DNA from: Clostridium muellerianum
GTDB lineage: Bacteria > Bacillota > Clostridia > Clostridiales > Clostridiaceae
Direction of reading: 5' to 3'
Assembly: GCF_012926525.1 (NCBI RefSeq)
Contig: NZ_JABBNI010000063.1
Span: 1-64,000 of the forward strand
DNA length: 64,000 bases
This document shows positions 36,358 to 45,838 of the stretch, one piece after another (the stretch's first letter is position 1; the number at the start of each line of letters is the position of its first letter). The translations under genes and the position numbers were made by a program. The notes below the pieces were generated by a model, which was not told where the DNA came from, ran no database searches, and saw nothing but the letters and a program-made list of their open reading frames with translations.

Positions 36358-37407
36358 TCACTTTCCAAAGTCAACAAGAGCTGTCATACCTTGGTGGAGT
36401 GTTTTATTTGTATCTGTTAATTCAACCTTAACACCGTAGGATAGTACATCAAAATCTCCATTATCGTTTGTAGCTCTCTTAACTGCAAAATCTGGTTTTT
36501 CATTTATTCTTACTATCTTACCTGTAAATTTTTCTTTAGGATAGCTTGGAAGTTTTACTGAAACAGTTCCATTTAATTTTACCTTTGAAAGATCTGTTTC
36601 TTTTACATTACATTCAATCCATGGCTTAGTTGTATTTGTTACTACAAGAAGAGGCATTCCTGTTGATACAAGTTCACCAACCTCTACATTTAATTGGTTT
36701 ATAACTCCATCTGCTGGTGCTGTAATTGTAGTATCAGCTATATAACTTTGTACTTCGCTTTGTCCACCTTGAGCTTGTTTAATCTGTGCTTGATAAGCCT
36801 GTATTGCTGCATCCGCTTCATTTACCTGTGCTGCTGCTGCTGCTATATCTTCAGATCTTGCTCCAGCTTTTGCCATATCATATTGCTGTTTTGCCACATC
36901 ATATTGAGCTTTAGCTTTATCTAAATCTACTTGAGCTGCATATCCTTTGTCATTTAGTTCCTTTACCCTATTATATGTAGATAGGGCTAAGTCATATTGG
37001 GCTTTAGCTTCCTCAATTTCCTCTGGTCTTGCTCCATTTTGAGCTTTTGAAAGAACTGCTTGCGCTGCCGCTTTTTTTGCTTGTGCTGCTTTTACTTGTC
37101 CAGCAGCTGCATCAATTTGTGCTTTGGACTGAGCATCTTTTGCAACTAATGTACTATTATCTATAGTTATTAAAACCTGTCCATTTTTTACACTGTCACC
37201 CTCTGCAACATTTATAGCTGTTATTTTTCCTGCAATCTTAGAGTTTATATTTACTTCCTTGGTTTCTATATTTCCCTGAACTACTAAATTTGAGCTACTC
37301 TTTTTTGTTAAATTGTCTCCAGTGAGTGCAGCCGCATTATTAGTGCATCCTGTAAAAAAACTTGTTATTATAATTAATGATGTGAAAATTAGACCTCTTT
37401 TCTTCAT
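36358..37407 (-). CDS. HlyD/YbhG-like membrane fusion adaptor (lipoprotein)
   Basis: 349 aa. Signal with lipobox FFTGC (Cys21) predicts a lipid anchor on the outer face of the membrane. A biotinyl-lipoyl half (INVAEGDSVKNGQVLITIDN) precedes a long alpha-helical hairpin (about 75-215, Ala/Gln/Lys-rich with GARPEEIEEAKAQYDLA and GARSEDIAAAAAQV), the second lipoyl half (ITAPADGVINQLNVEVGELV) and a beta-barrel domain. The Gly-Ala-Arg-(P/S)-E motif in the hairpin is typical of YbhG/YhiI adaptors. It would join the ABC-2 permeases to the TolC-like proteins of the neighbouring operon. First gene of its unit, with a good GGAGG site. Confidence 0.92.
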   Translation of the reverse strand: MKKRGLIFTSLIIITSFFTGCTNNAAALTGDNLTKKSSSNLVVQGNIETKEVNINSKIAGKITAINVAEGDSVKNGQVLITIDNSTLVAKDAQSKAQIDAAAGQVKAAQAKKAAAQAVLSKAQNGARPEEIEEAKAQYDLALSTYNRVKELNDKGYAAQVDLDKAKAQYDVAKQQYDMAKAGARSEDIAAAAAQVNEADAAIQAYQAQIKQAQGGQSEVQSYIADTTITAPADGVINQLNVEVGELVSTGMPLLVVTNTTKPWIECNVKETDLSKVKLNGTVSVKLPSYPKEKFTGKIVRINEKPDFAVKRATNDNGDFDVLSYGVKVELTDTNKTLHQGMTALVDFGK

Positions 37408-37504
37408 GGAAAAACCTCCTTATCATATTGTAGTTATATTTTTTATTAAGATATAATCTTTTACTACTATTTGTGAATTATTACTTCACCATAAGTAGCT
37501 AAAT

Positions 37505-37536
37505 ATATAAATAGTAAATATGTTTACTATTTATAT
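37505..37536. promoter_or_regulatory. 32-bp palindrome upstream of the adaptor gene
   Basis: Perfect 14-bp arms (ATATAAATAGTAAA, 37505-37518, complement 37523-37536) separated by TATG, about 100-130 bp upstream of the adaptor start at 37407. No T run follows, so it is more likely an operator than a terminator. The rest of 37408-37828 is AT-rich with no gene. Confidence 0.55.
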
Positions 37537-37732
37537 AATAATTATACACATACTAATATTATTGTCAATATACCCAACTTTCAGTTTGTATTAATTAGGG
37601 CTATAAAGCTTGACTTTTTATAAAAAATCATATTATATAGCAGCCTAGTATCAATAATTATAAAGATTTAGAAATCAATTAAAACTCCAATTGTCTATAA
37701 AAGCTTTATGCTGACAACCTTCAAATTAAAAT

Positions 37733-37765
37733 AAAATGTAAGCAAATAAAATTCACTTACATTTT
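37733..37765. terminator. Terminator after the third TolC-like gene
   Basis: Stem AAAATGTAAG (37733-37742) and CTTACATTTT (37756-37765), 13-nt loop, A-rich left flank. It separates the TolC-like operon from the adaptor/permease operon. Confidence 0.7.
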
Positions 37766-37828
37766 GTACAAAAGCATACATTAAACTAAAACCTTAATAT
37801 CAGGTCTAATTACCTGTATGCTACTTTT

Positions 37829-39010
37829 TTATTGAATAGAAGATGCTGTTGAAGCGTGACCATCTAAAGCATATTTAAGCTGTTCCTGCACAACCACATA
37901 ATCATTTACAGCCTGTTCTGTTGCAACTTTTTGAGTATTTAAAGCTAATTCTGCTGAATCTAGTGATACCTTGTCTATTAATCCAGTATCAAAGCTTTGT
38001 TTAGCCTTATCATAACTTAACTGCGCGCTTTCTTGTGCTGTCATTTGAGCTTGTACTGCATCTTCTTTGTTCTTTAAAGTATAATATGCTTTCCACAAAT
38101 TTACACTAGTGTTCGTATTAGTATCATATGATTTGTTTTGTAAATCCTCTAAATCCATTTTAGAATTCATAGGCTCAGTAAGAGAATCAAAAGCATACTT
38201 TGTTTGTATATCTACCTGTATTTTTTTAATATCAATGCTTTTTTGCATACTAGTTAAATTATAATCTCTACTCACAGCCTCTTTAATTCTATCTTCTATA
38301 TTTTCATCATTAAATTTAACAAATTGCTTTTTAGTAGGTATTAAGTTCAAAGAACTATTTGCATCTATATTTAAATATTTTTTAATATTTGATATAGCTT
38401 GCTGTTGCTGCATATAAGGTGTTGCCAATTGGGACAAAAGTTTACTTTTTTGTACATTTAATGTATTAAGGGAATCCTTAGTCAATTGTCCCAAATCTAT
38501 TTTAGCTTGAGTAGCTTTTATCTGTTCATTTAAATCAGCTATATTTTTATTAATATTGTCCACCTGTTCTTTAGCTGTTATAGCATTCATATACTGTTTT
38601 TCTATATCAAATTTTATAGTATTAATTTTTTCATCTTTACTATTCTTAGCATTATCAATACTTTGCTGATCTTCAACTGGTGTAACTTGCTTTTGTATCA
38701 TAATTCCCGCATATTGTGCAGCAGGATAGTTAACCTGACTTTTACCATTGGACTCTATACCTATAACAGTTCTTTTATCGTTATCAAGCTTCTTATTAAG
38801 AGAATCTATTTTATTATTAATAGATTGTACTTCTATATTATTGCTCTCCACACTATTTAAAGCCTGGTCCAATGTTAAATCTGATATATTAATACTTGTA
38901 ACTATACCATTACTATCACTTATACCAGTTACCACAGATGCTGCCATAGCAGTAGTTGTTAAACTTAAAGAAATAGCTAAAGTGATTATAAGACTTAATC
39001 TTTTTCTCAT
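37829..39010 (-). CDS. TolC-like (outer membrane efflux family) protein, copy 3
   Basis: 393 aa. Signal peptide MRKRLSLIITLAISLSLTTT ends near AMAAS. The mature protein is almost wholly alpha-helical coiled coil with the duplicated TolC pattern: LTLDQALNSVESNNIE, then GQLTKDSLNTLNVQKSKL in the first half and TGLIDKVSLDSAELALNTQK in the second, ending LKYALDGHAS. I see no obvious stretch for the outer-membrane beta barrel. The homologous Gram-negative proteins form exit ducts for type I and RND pumps; here, in an apparent monoderm, it may form a periplasm-like conduit through the wall. Last of three tandem paralogues. Confidence 0.85.
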   Translation of the reverse strand: MRKRLSLIITLAISLSLTTTAMAASVVTGISDSNGIVTSINISDLTLDQALNSVESNNIEVQSINNKIDSLNKKLDNDKRTVIGIESNGKSQVNYPAAQYAGIMIQKQVTPVEDQQSIDNAKNSKDEKINTIKFDIEKQYMNAITAKEQVDNINKNIADLNEQIKATQAKIDLGQLTKDSLNTLNVQKSKLLSQLATPYMQQQQAISNIKKYLNIDANSSLNLIPTKKQFVKFNDENIEDRIKEAVSRDYNLTSMQKSIDIKKIQVDIQTKYAFDSLTEPMNSKMDLEDLQNKSYDTNTNTSVNLWKAYYTLKNKEDAVQAQMTAQESAQLSYDKAKQSFDTGLIDKVSLDSAELALNTQKVATEQAVNDYVVVQEQLKYALDGHASTASSIQ

Positions 39011-39033
39011 ATTTTTACCTCCATATTTGCATT

Positions 39034-40227
39034 TTAATAATCTATACCTGATGTTCCTATAGATTTAGTAGAAGGTTGCGCAGATGCATGGCCATCTAAC
39101 ATGTACTTAAGTTCTTCTTGTATTATCATATATTCATTTTTTGATCTTTGACTCATATTCTTCTGTTTATCCAAAGCTAAAGCAGCTGTATCTAAAGCCA
39201 ACTTATCTGTCATCCCATTATTATAATTACTTTTTGCTTTATCATAAGCATCTTGTGCGCTTTTTTCACTTAAAGCTTGAGTTTCAACTGCACTTTCATC
39301 ACTTTTTAGAGTATAATATTTGTTCCATAAATTTGTTCTTGCAGCAGCCTTTGTTGCAGTTAAATTACTTTGCGCTGTTAATAAATCTGATTCAGCACCA
39401 GTAAGTCCTCCACTTATATCATTATCATATTGTTCATATATTTCCTTCTGCTTTTTAGCAATATCTAAAGAATTTTTTGCTTCACCTACACCATAATCTT
39501 TTTCTACAGCTTCATTAATTATATTTTCTATACTTGTATCATCAAATATAGAAAATTCCTTTTTTGCAGTAGCTAAATTTAAATTTCTATTTAAGTTTAC
39601 ATTTAAATACTGCTTTATAATTAACATTGAATTATCTATATCAGCATTAATAGAATCAGTTTGACTCATAAGCTGACTTTTTTGCACATTTAAAGTGTTT
39701 AAAGAGTCACTAGTTGCTAATCCTAAATCGATTTGCTGCTGTAATTTACTAATTTGTGCATCTATATTTGTTAAAGTCTTGTTTATATTATCTATTTGAT
39801 CATTAGAAGTTAAAATATTTAAATATTGCCTTTCCATATCAAACTTCATATTGTTAAGTCTAACCTCTAAAGCATACTGTTGATTTTTAATCTCTTGCTG
39901 ATCTTTTGCTGGAGTAATATCCTGCTGTACTCTAACCTTTATTTTGTCTACCCCATTTGCACTAGTACTAAGCGCTATAGCCGCCTCATGATCTAAATCA
40001 TACTTTCTATTTAAATAATTAGTTTTATCCTTCATAAGTTTTATTTCTGTATTGTTTTTTTCTATACTACTTACTGCATCATACATTGTTAAATTTAAAG
40101 TACTATTATCTACTTGCACACTAGCACTATTACCATTACTTGTATTAATATTTTCTGCTGCAAAGGAAGTAGTAGATGTACTTAAACAAATAACCATTGC
40201 AATTAAAATACTTAATTTTTTTCTCAT
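39034..40227 (-). CDS. TolC-like (outer membrane efflux family) protein, copy 2
   Basis: 397 aa, closest to copy 3; both have LYDAV/LDQAL-type starts and end in LDGHAS. Signal peptide MRKKLSILIAMVICLSTSTT, cleavage near SFAAE. Repeated helical hairpins carry GLATSDSLNTLNVQKSQLMS and NGMTDKLALDTAALALDKQK. Like copy 3 it has about 370 mature residues, fewer than E. coli TolC. It lies 23 nt before copy 3 and 43 nt after copy 1, each with its own ACCTCC-complement ribosome site, so they are one operon under the MarR gene. Confidence 0.85.
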   Translation of the reverse strand: MRKKLSILIAMVICLSTSTTSFAAENINTSNGNSASVQVDNSTLNLTMYDAVSSIEKNNTEIKLMKDKTNYLNRKYDLDHEAAIALSTSANGVDKIKVRVQQDITPAKDQQEIKNQQYALEVRLNNMKFDMERQYLNILTSNDQIDNINKTLTNIDAQISKLQQQIDLGLATSDSLNTLNVQKSQLMSQTDSINADIDNSMLIIKQYLNVNLNRNLNLATAKKEFSIFDDTSIENIINEAVEKDYGVGEAKNSLDIAKKQKEIYEQYDNDISGGLTGAESDLLTAQSNLTATKAAARTNLWNKYYTLKSDESAVETQALSEKSAQDAYDKAKSNYNNGMTDKLALDTAALALDKQKNMSQRSKNEYMIIQEELKYMLDGHASAQPSTKSIGTSGIDY

Positions 40228-40270
40228 GATTTTACCTCCAATTTTGAATTAAAGTTATAAATGACCATGT

Positions 40271-41473
40271 TTAATTATTAGCACTTGCAAGAGTTGAACC
40301 GTCTGCACCAATATCTGAAGCATAATTAAGATTTGTTTGTGCTAACCATATATCTCTTTGAATAGACTTTAATGCAATTTCTTTAGCTTTAAGACCTACT
40401 GCTGCTTTATCAAAGTCAATTTTACTTATTAAACCTAAATTATAACTCTGTGATGCCTTATCATAAGTCTTTTTCATAGAGTCATAGTCCTTCTTTGCAG
40501 GTTCTAACTTTTTAACTTTAACCTGTAAATCATTATACAGATTATTTATTTCTATTGATATGTCAATTTTATCTGTCTCTAATTTATTCTTAGCAGCTTC
40601 TACAGGATAATTAGCCACTTCATATTGAGGTGACTTATCGCTATTGTATACTCCTCTTACAGAATAAAACTCCATCTTCTTTGTATCAATCATCTCATTA
40701 TCATTTTTTATTTTAATTCTATTTGCAAGTGCATCTTTTACATAATCATCATAACTTTTAGAAGATGTAGAAGTTGCTAAATTATCCTTAGTAAAGCCTG
40801 TATATCTTGTATTAATATCCACACCTAGAAGCTGATTAAGCTGTTTCGTATATGCATCATATTGTCTCTGATACTGATTTAACTTTGCTTTTTCAGCAAG
40901 ATAAGATGCTTCACTAGTTTTTACATCTGCTTTTGATACTAATCCAAGCTGCAATTGAAACTGTGCCTTTTTATACTGATCTTCCACATTATTAAAATTC
41001 TGCTGTTCTACATCTAATCCTTCTTTAAGACTAACAAGGCCTGAATATAATTTATATACACCAGCTTTTAATTCATTTTCTGAAGCTTGTTTTATATTCG
41101 TATATTGAAATATAGCATACTTATACTCTAATTGAATAAAATCCCTTCCCTGTATAAGACTTAATTTTTGGCTATTTATAAGATTTAACTTTAAACTATC
41201 ATTCTTAATCGTGCTACTAAGTTTTTCAAGGGAAGTAAGTTGATCATCATAACCTGCAGCATTCCTTTGAGAATCTACATAATTATTTTTAAGTTGACTT
41301 ATACTCAAATCTAACTTTTTAAGTGAATATGAGTTTTCGATAGCCATATCTATAGCCTTATCTACATCCAATAAATTTTGTGCAGACTGTGCAGCACCTG
41401 CTGCAAAAACTGTTGATGAAAATAATGTAGTAGTTAAAGCTGCTGTTATGCATAATAATCTAAGCCTCTTCAT
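40271..41473 (-). CDS. TolC-like (outer membrane efflux family) protein, copy 1
   Basis: 400 aa, the most divergent of the three. Signal peptide MKRLRLLCITAALTTTLFSS ends near VFAAG. The helical TolC pattern is clear: DKAIDMAIENSYSLKKLDLS, then QLQLGLVSKADVKTSEASYL and YNLGLISKIDFDKAAVGLKA at equivalent points of the two halves. It follows the MarR gene by 42 nt. A hetero-trimer with copies 2 and 3 is a natural guess, but nothing in the sequence proves it. Confidence 0.85.
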   Translation of the reverse strand: MKRLRLLCITAALTTTLFSSTVFAAGAAQSAQNLLDVDKAIDMAIENSYSLKKLDLSISQLKNNYVDSQRNAAGYDDQLTSLEKLSSTIKNDSLKLNLINSQKLSLIQGRDFIQLEYKYAIFQYTNIKQASENELKAGVYKLYSGLVSLKEGLDVEQQNFNNVEDQYKKAQFQLQLGLVSKADVKTSEASYLAEKAKLNQYQRQYDAYTKQLNQLLGVDINTRYTGFTKDNLATSTSSKSYDDYVKDALANRIKIKNDNEMIDTKKMEFYSVRGVYNSDKSPQYEVANYPVEAAKNKLETDKIDISIEINNLYNDLQVKVKKLEPAKKDYDSMKKTYDKASQSYNLGLISKIDFDKAAVGLKAKEIALKSIQRDIWLAQTNLNYASDIGADGSTLASANN

Positions 41474-41515
41474 ATATAAAAACCTCCTCTATAATTACCC
41501 TTTTTATTCTTTATA

Positions 41516-41938
41516 CTAATCCATAAACTTTTCCAATATCTTCAAGCCCCTTAAAATGCAATCAATTTCGTCATCACTGGCATTTTTAAATAAATCTTCA
41601 AAATAATCCATTCGGCATTTTATAATTTGTTTTTCCTGTTGTAGTCCTTCATCTTTAATGTATATAAGTACCTTTCTTCTGTCTTTTTCATCTCTCTCCC
41701 TTCTGACAATGCCTAATTTTACAAGCTTGTCTACTATTACAGAAACAGTGCTATTGGGAATGCATAAAGTTTCACTTAATTCTGTCAACGTTTTTACATT
41801 TCCAATTCTCAATTGATTCATTATCATCAGAGTAGTTATAGTAAACTTTTTGTGTTTACCACTACTTATTTTCCTATTTACTAACTTGGAAATAGAATTA
41901 ATTTCTTCTACTAACTCATAAATTTTATTTCTATTCAT
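41516..41938 (-). CDS. MarR-family transcriptional regulator
   Basis: 140 aa from ATG 41938 (AAAGGAAATAGT upstream); the frame is open to 41968 but the first ten codons overlap the leader. Winged helix of MarR type: KFTITTLMIMNQLRIGNVKT, then the recognition helix in LCIPNSTVSVIVDKLVKLGI and the wing RERDEKDRRKVLIYI. It heads the TolC-like operon and is flanked upstream by two palindromes that overlap its own promoter, so autoregulation and control of the export genes are likely. The ligand is unknown. Confidence 0.92.
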   Translation of the reverse strand: MNRNKIYELVEEINSISKLVNRKISSGKHKKFTITTLMIMNQLRIGNVKTLTELSETLCIPNSTVSVIVDKLVKLGIVRRERDEKDRRKVLIYIKDEGLQQEKQIIKCRMDYFEDLFKNASDDEIDCILRGLKILEKFMD

Positions 41939-41960
41939 ACTATTTCCTTTCAATATTAAA

Positions 41961-42007
41961 TATTTCAATGATGAAATAATTTTACCACATTGGAAATTTT
42001 ATTTCCA
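41961..42007 (-). promoter_or_regulatory. marR promoter with two palindromic operator candidates
   Basis: Minus strand TGGAAA (42007-42002), 17 bp, TAAAAT. One palindrome, TGGAAAT-TTT-ATTTCCA (41991-42007), covers the -35 box and part of the spacer; a second, TATTTCA-ATGA-TGAAATA (41961-41978), lies just downstream of the -10 box. Such placement suits a repressor acting on its own promoter. Confidence 0.5.
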
Positions 42008-42076
42008 CATGTTTTTATTATAAACTCAACTTTGACACATACAAAACTTGGATTTAATATAAAATTGAATAAAAAG

Positions 42077-42110
42077 ACAGAGGCTTCAACATAAAAGCTG
42101 AAGCCTCTGT
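42077..42110. terminator. Terminator after the large CWB2 gene
   Basis: GC-containing 12-bp stem ACAGAGGCTTCA (42077-42088) and complement (42099-42110), T run on the right and A run on the left: bidirectional. Confidence 0.85.
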
Positions 42111-42125
42111 TTTTTATAATATATT

Positions 42126-45100
42126 TTAAGAAGATACTATATTTATATTTCTTTCCTTTAAATCATCACTTGATGGAATATAATTAACATACTTTCCATC
42201 AGAATCCCTTTCAGTTGTTATTAATACTGTATTCTTAACTTTTACGCTAACCTTTCCTGTAAATGCTTGTATATTATTATTATCATTATCGAAATTAAAT
42301 ATAACTGTATTTTTGTTTATTGCTACTGAATCAGGTTTTATTTCTGTGCCATTAGTACCTATAAATACAAAATCATCTGCCTTTATACCGCTATTTGCAC
42401 TAAGTATTGTATCAAAGGTTATATAAACCCTTCCACCATTTGCATCCTTTGATGCTGTGAAATATTCTGGAGCCGTTTTAGGATTAGCTTCATAATCATA
42501 TATTGTATTTTGTATACTTGCTGCTTCATCTGATAAAGTATATATAGACGCACCAGTTTCATCTGTTGTTTTAGCATATGTCTTTATTGCCAAATATGCT
42601 TTCTGCCCTTGAGATTTTATAAGGTCTATCTTGGTAGTATTAGCATTGCTATTAATTTTTCCATTAGCAAATCTTATTTGAGATACTACATTCTTTTCAC
42701 TAGCAGTAGCTAAATCTCCATCCTTAAATGTAAGTATTACCTTATTGCCATCGGCGCTTGCACTAGTTGGAGCCACTTTCCCCAATGAAAAATCACTTGG
42801 ATTTAAATTATCTATAGCCCTATCAAATTGAATTGAAGCTTTTAAGTCATCACCTTCATAATAAACTTTAATTGTATTAGCTTTTACTTTAGCTCCTGTT
42901 GAATTAACAAATATTGCACTTGTATATGCTACACCATCTAATACGTTTAAAGATTTATCTTTAACATTAGAAACTATTAACTTAAGCACATCATTAGTTA
43001 TACCAGTATTCGCAATGTTTCCTTGTGCATCAGCTATTTTAACATGATATCTTGTAGGAAATTCAATTATAACACTTTTATTATCCCCACCAAATATAAC
43101 ATTTGCATCATCTGGTAAAGATTTTGTATCTCCTTCACCGTTTGCAAATTTATAGTTATTCTTATTTATAACAGTATTTACATCCATAGCTTCAGTAAAA
43201 TAAATAACTACCTGATCCTTTCCTGAAAAACTATTTTGCTTATAATATACCCCTGTTACCTTTGGAGCTATATCATCAACACATGTGAAAGTATCTGAGT
43301 AATCATCCATTGTATTTGGTTTAGTTACTGTATCTATAATATTTTTAATTGTTAGCTTATAATTTGAACCTGTTAATCTCCAATCGTCATTAGAATTATC
43401 AGGATTTACCTTCTTTAATTTAATATCATAAATATTTGTGTTGCTATTTTCATTTCCACCGCCAGTACTGTATATTGCATCAATATGATTACTTATATTT
43501 ACACCCTGATTATCATCTAGCTTATAGTTTGATTTATTAGTAGCATAAAAATAATTAACATCTTTACTGAATCTTACACGAATAGTTTCACTGTCAATGG
43601 CCTTAACACTTACAACTGTTGGCTTTGTCTCATCTTTAATAGCATTAAAACTTACTCTAGTATCATTACCAACCTTATTGCCATAGGCATCTTTAACATT
43701 ATTGCTAATATAAAGAGTATTTGCTCCTGGTTGAATATTACTTAAACCTTTTATTTTAATTGTACAATCATTATTATCATTATCAAAACTAACTGCAGAC
43801 ATATAATTTAAATTCACACCATTTAATTCATAGTTTTTGCTGTCAAAGGCTGTTTTCCTGTCCATTGCTCTGTCAAAAATAATATGAACTTCTCCACTTG
43901 CAGCTTCATTTATTGAAATAATTGATGGATTAGTAGTATTGGCAGCTATTTTAAAATTTAAATTACTTTTCTTTAAGGCAAACCCAGCTGCATCACTTAA
44001 TATTTCATTTGTTTCTCCATCTGAAATTTCTAAGCTATGATCACCTACCGGTATTGGCGTAGCAAAATAAAATTGAACATCGTTTGTCCATGTACTGCCA
44101 TTTACTATAATCCCATTTTTTATTTTGGTTAAAGATGGATTACTATCTATACCATAATTAGCTATGTTTTGCCCATCAATCTTAATTTTACTTTCTAAAG
44201 ATAAAATATCTTTTATATTAGCAACTTCAGAAAATTCTAATGTTAATAAATTATTTCCTTCCATATTTATTGATTTTAATTTAGGAACTTCAGTATCCCA
44301 AAATGTTACATTTTGATCAAAAGCATCTATAGTCTGACTCTTATCTTTATTTAAAATAGATTTTTTAACAGAAATTATAACACCATCATATTGTTTTCTT
44401 GGACTTGCTAAAGTTATTAAAACTGTCTTATCATCAATAGCTTTAGCTACTGCTCCATTTTCGTCTATTGCATTTCCATTAACATCTACTGGTGTCAGCT
44501 CAATACCATCAATTTTGTAATTTCTTACGTCTTCAGCAGAACTATTGTAAACAGCAGTATTAAAATGAACTTTAAATTGATTTAAATTCACTGCTTCTAT
44601 AGATTGAATAGTTGCTTGTCCATTCCCGTCTTTACTATCGGCTGCAGCAGCATTTATAGCATCTCCTGTATTTTTTGAAACAACTCCTGTACCTCCTATA
44701 ACATTTAAATCTGTTTTAGATGTGGCATTATCTTTAATATATACTATAGCATTAGTTGTTCCATATGAACCTTCAGTATCAACTAATATTAATGGCGCAT
44801 CTGATTTTCCAGCTACTGCTGAAGCAACTAAAGCATCTGCATATCCATCACCTGATGCATTAGCAATATACATTTTGTCCATTTTGAGAGTATCCTTGAA
44901 TGCATCTAAAACCTTCATATTAGTATCAAACCTATCCGTTCCGCCATCTATTCTCTTTACCGCATTCACTGCACTGTAAATAGAATTATTTATAACATTT
45001 TTAGTTCCAACTACTGTAACCTTTGAATTATTCTTGCTTACAAAATCTATAACTGGTTTCATGTATTCAGCACTGTTCATTCCAAGTAAAAGAATTTGAC

Positions 45101-45650
45101 CTTTAGCAGCTGCTATTGGAGCTACTGATAAAGCATCTGAAAAACCTTCCCCACCAACCATTATAACTTCATCAGCTTTAACTCCCAAATCAACTAATTT
45201 TTGAGCAACCTTTGCATTAGTCTCATATCTGTCAGCTCCCCCTAACTCTATTAAATTATAGTTAGCTTTTAACTTAGTTCTTACTGAAGCTGAAACTGAA
45301 GCATTTCCACCTATAATATATATATTTTTAGTATTTAATGCAGTTAATGCATTTTCGGTATAAGTACTTAATGATCCTGGCGATGTCAAAAGTATAGGTG
45401 CATTTAGCCTTTTAGCTAATGCTGAAGCACTTACTGCATCTGCATAGCCTTCACCTGTTACCAATATTACATCATCACTGTTTGTCCAATTTGATGTAGC
45501 AACTTTAGCTGCAGTAGCATATCTATCAATCTCACCTATTCTTGTAATTGTTCCTTCTGCTGCTTTAACTGTACCAACTGATAAAGCTGCAGCTAAAACC
45601 AATGACATTAGTGCACTGCTTGCAAACACTTTTCCACTTTTTATATTCAT
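42126..45650 (-). CDS. Large S-layer-type protein: three CWB2 repeats plus Ig-like repeats
   Basis: 1174 aa with AGGAGGTAG upstream. Signal peptide ends near VKAAEG. Three CWB2 repeats (about 35-335) are very similar to those of the 422-aa protein (GEGYADAVSASALAKRLNAP, DRFDTNMKVLDAFKDTLKMD). Then follow about seven SbsA-like Ig domains, recognised by recurring (T/V)-x-(F)-(S/D)-(K/R)-x-(V/M)-(D)...-N-Y-(K/E)-(L/I)-(D/N) blocks, for example IRVRFSKDVNYFYATNKSNY and VHIIFDRAMDRKTAFDSKNY. It would be non-covalently attached to the wall and project outward as an S-layer or adhesin. A long upstream region (45651-46028) precedes it. Confidence 0.93.
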   Translation of the reverse strand: MNIKSGKVFASSALMSLVLAAALSVGTVKAAEGTITRIGEIDRYATAAKVATSNWTNSDDVILVTGEGYADAVSASALAKRLNAPILLTSPGSLSTYTENALTALNTKNIYIIGGNASVSASVRTKLKANYNLIELGGADRYETNAKVAQKLVDLGVKADEVIMVGGEGFSDALSVAPIAAAKGQILLLGMNSAEYMKPVIDFVSKNNSKVTVVGTKNVINNSIYSAVNAVKRIDGGTDRFDTNMKVLDAFKDTLKMDKMYIANASGDGYADALVASAVAGKSDAPLILVDTEGSYGTTNAIVYIKDNATSKTDLNVIGGTGVVSKNTGDAINAAAADSKDGNGQATIQSIEAVNLNQFKVHFNTAVYNSSAEDVRNYKIDGIELTPVDVNGNAIDENGAVAKAIDDKTVLITLASPRKQYDGVIISVKKSILNKDKSQTIDAFDQNVTFWDTEVPKLKSINMEGNNLLTLEFSEVANIKDILSLESKIKIDGQNIANYGIDSNPSLTKIKNGIIVNGSTWTNDVQFYFATPIPVGDHSLEISDGETNEILSDAAGFALKKSNLNFKIAANTTNPSIISINEAASGEVHIIFDRAMDRKTAFDSKNYELNGVNLNYMSAVSFDNDNNDCTIKIKGLSNIQPGANTLYISNNVKDAYGNKVGNDTRVSFNAIKDETKPTVVSVKAIDSETIRVRFSKDVNYFYATNKSNYKLDDNQGVNISNHIDAIYSTGGGNENSNTNIYDIKLKKVNPDNSNDDWRLTGSNYKLTIKNIIDTVTKPNTMDDYSDTFTCVDDIAPKVTGVYYKQNSFSGKDQVVIYFTEAMDVNTVINKNNYKFANGEGDTKSLPDDANVIFGGDNKSVIIEFPTRYHVKIADAQGNIANTGITNDVLKLIVSNVKDKSLNVLDGVAYTSAIFVNSTGAKVKANTIKVYYEGDDLKASIQFDRAIDNLNPSDFSLGKVAPTSASADGNKVILTFKDGDLATASEKNVVSQIRFANGKINSNANTTKIDLIKSQGQKAYLAIKTYAKTTDETGASIYTLSDEAASIQNTIYDYEANPKTAPEYFTASKDANGGRVYITFDTILSANSGIKADDFVFIGTNGTEIKPDSVAINKNTVIFNFDNDNNNIQAFTGKVSVKVKNTVLITTERDSDGKYVNYIPSSDDLKERNINIVSS

Positions 45651-45838
45651 ATTTACTACCTCCTGTAATAAATAACTTGTTATCCTTCAACTTTAATGTT
45701 TTCTGAAACTATTAATTAAAATGCACATAAAACTACGCCTTATAACTTTATTTATATAGTAATTTCATTTTAATGTTAGAATATTATATATTCAATGCAT
45801 TAATTTATGGTACTTATTGAACATTAAACTAAAAGTAA

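Noticed and set aside
36358-37407. The cluster as a complete MacAB-TolC system with the MacB-type pair at 46562-48383
   Set aside because: The two sets are about 5 kb apart at the nearest, separated by the large CWB2 gene and several terminators, and the adaptor is of YbhG type next to ABC-2 permeases. A functional link remains possible but is not supported by layout.
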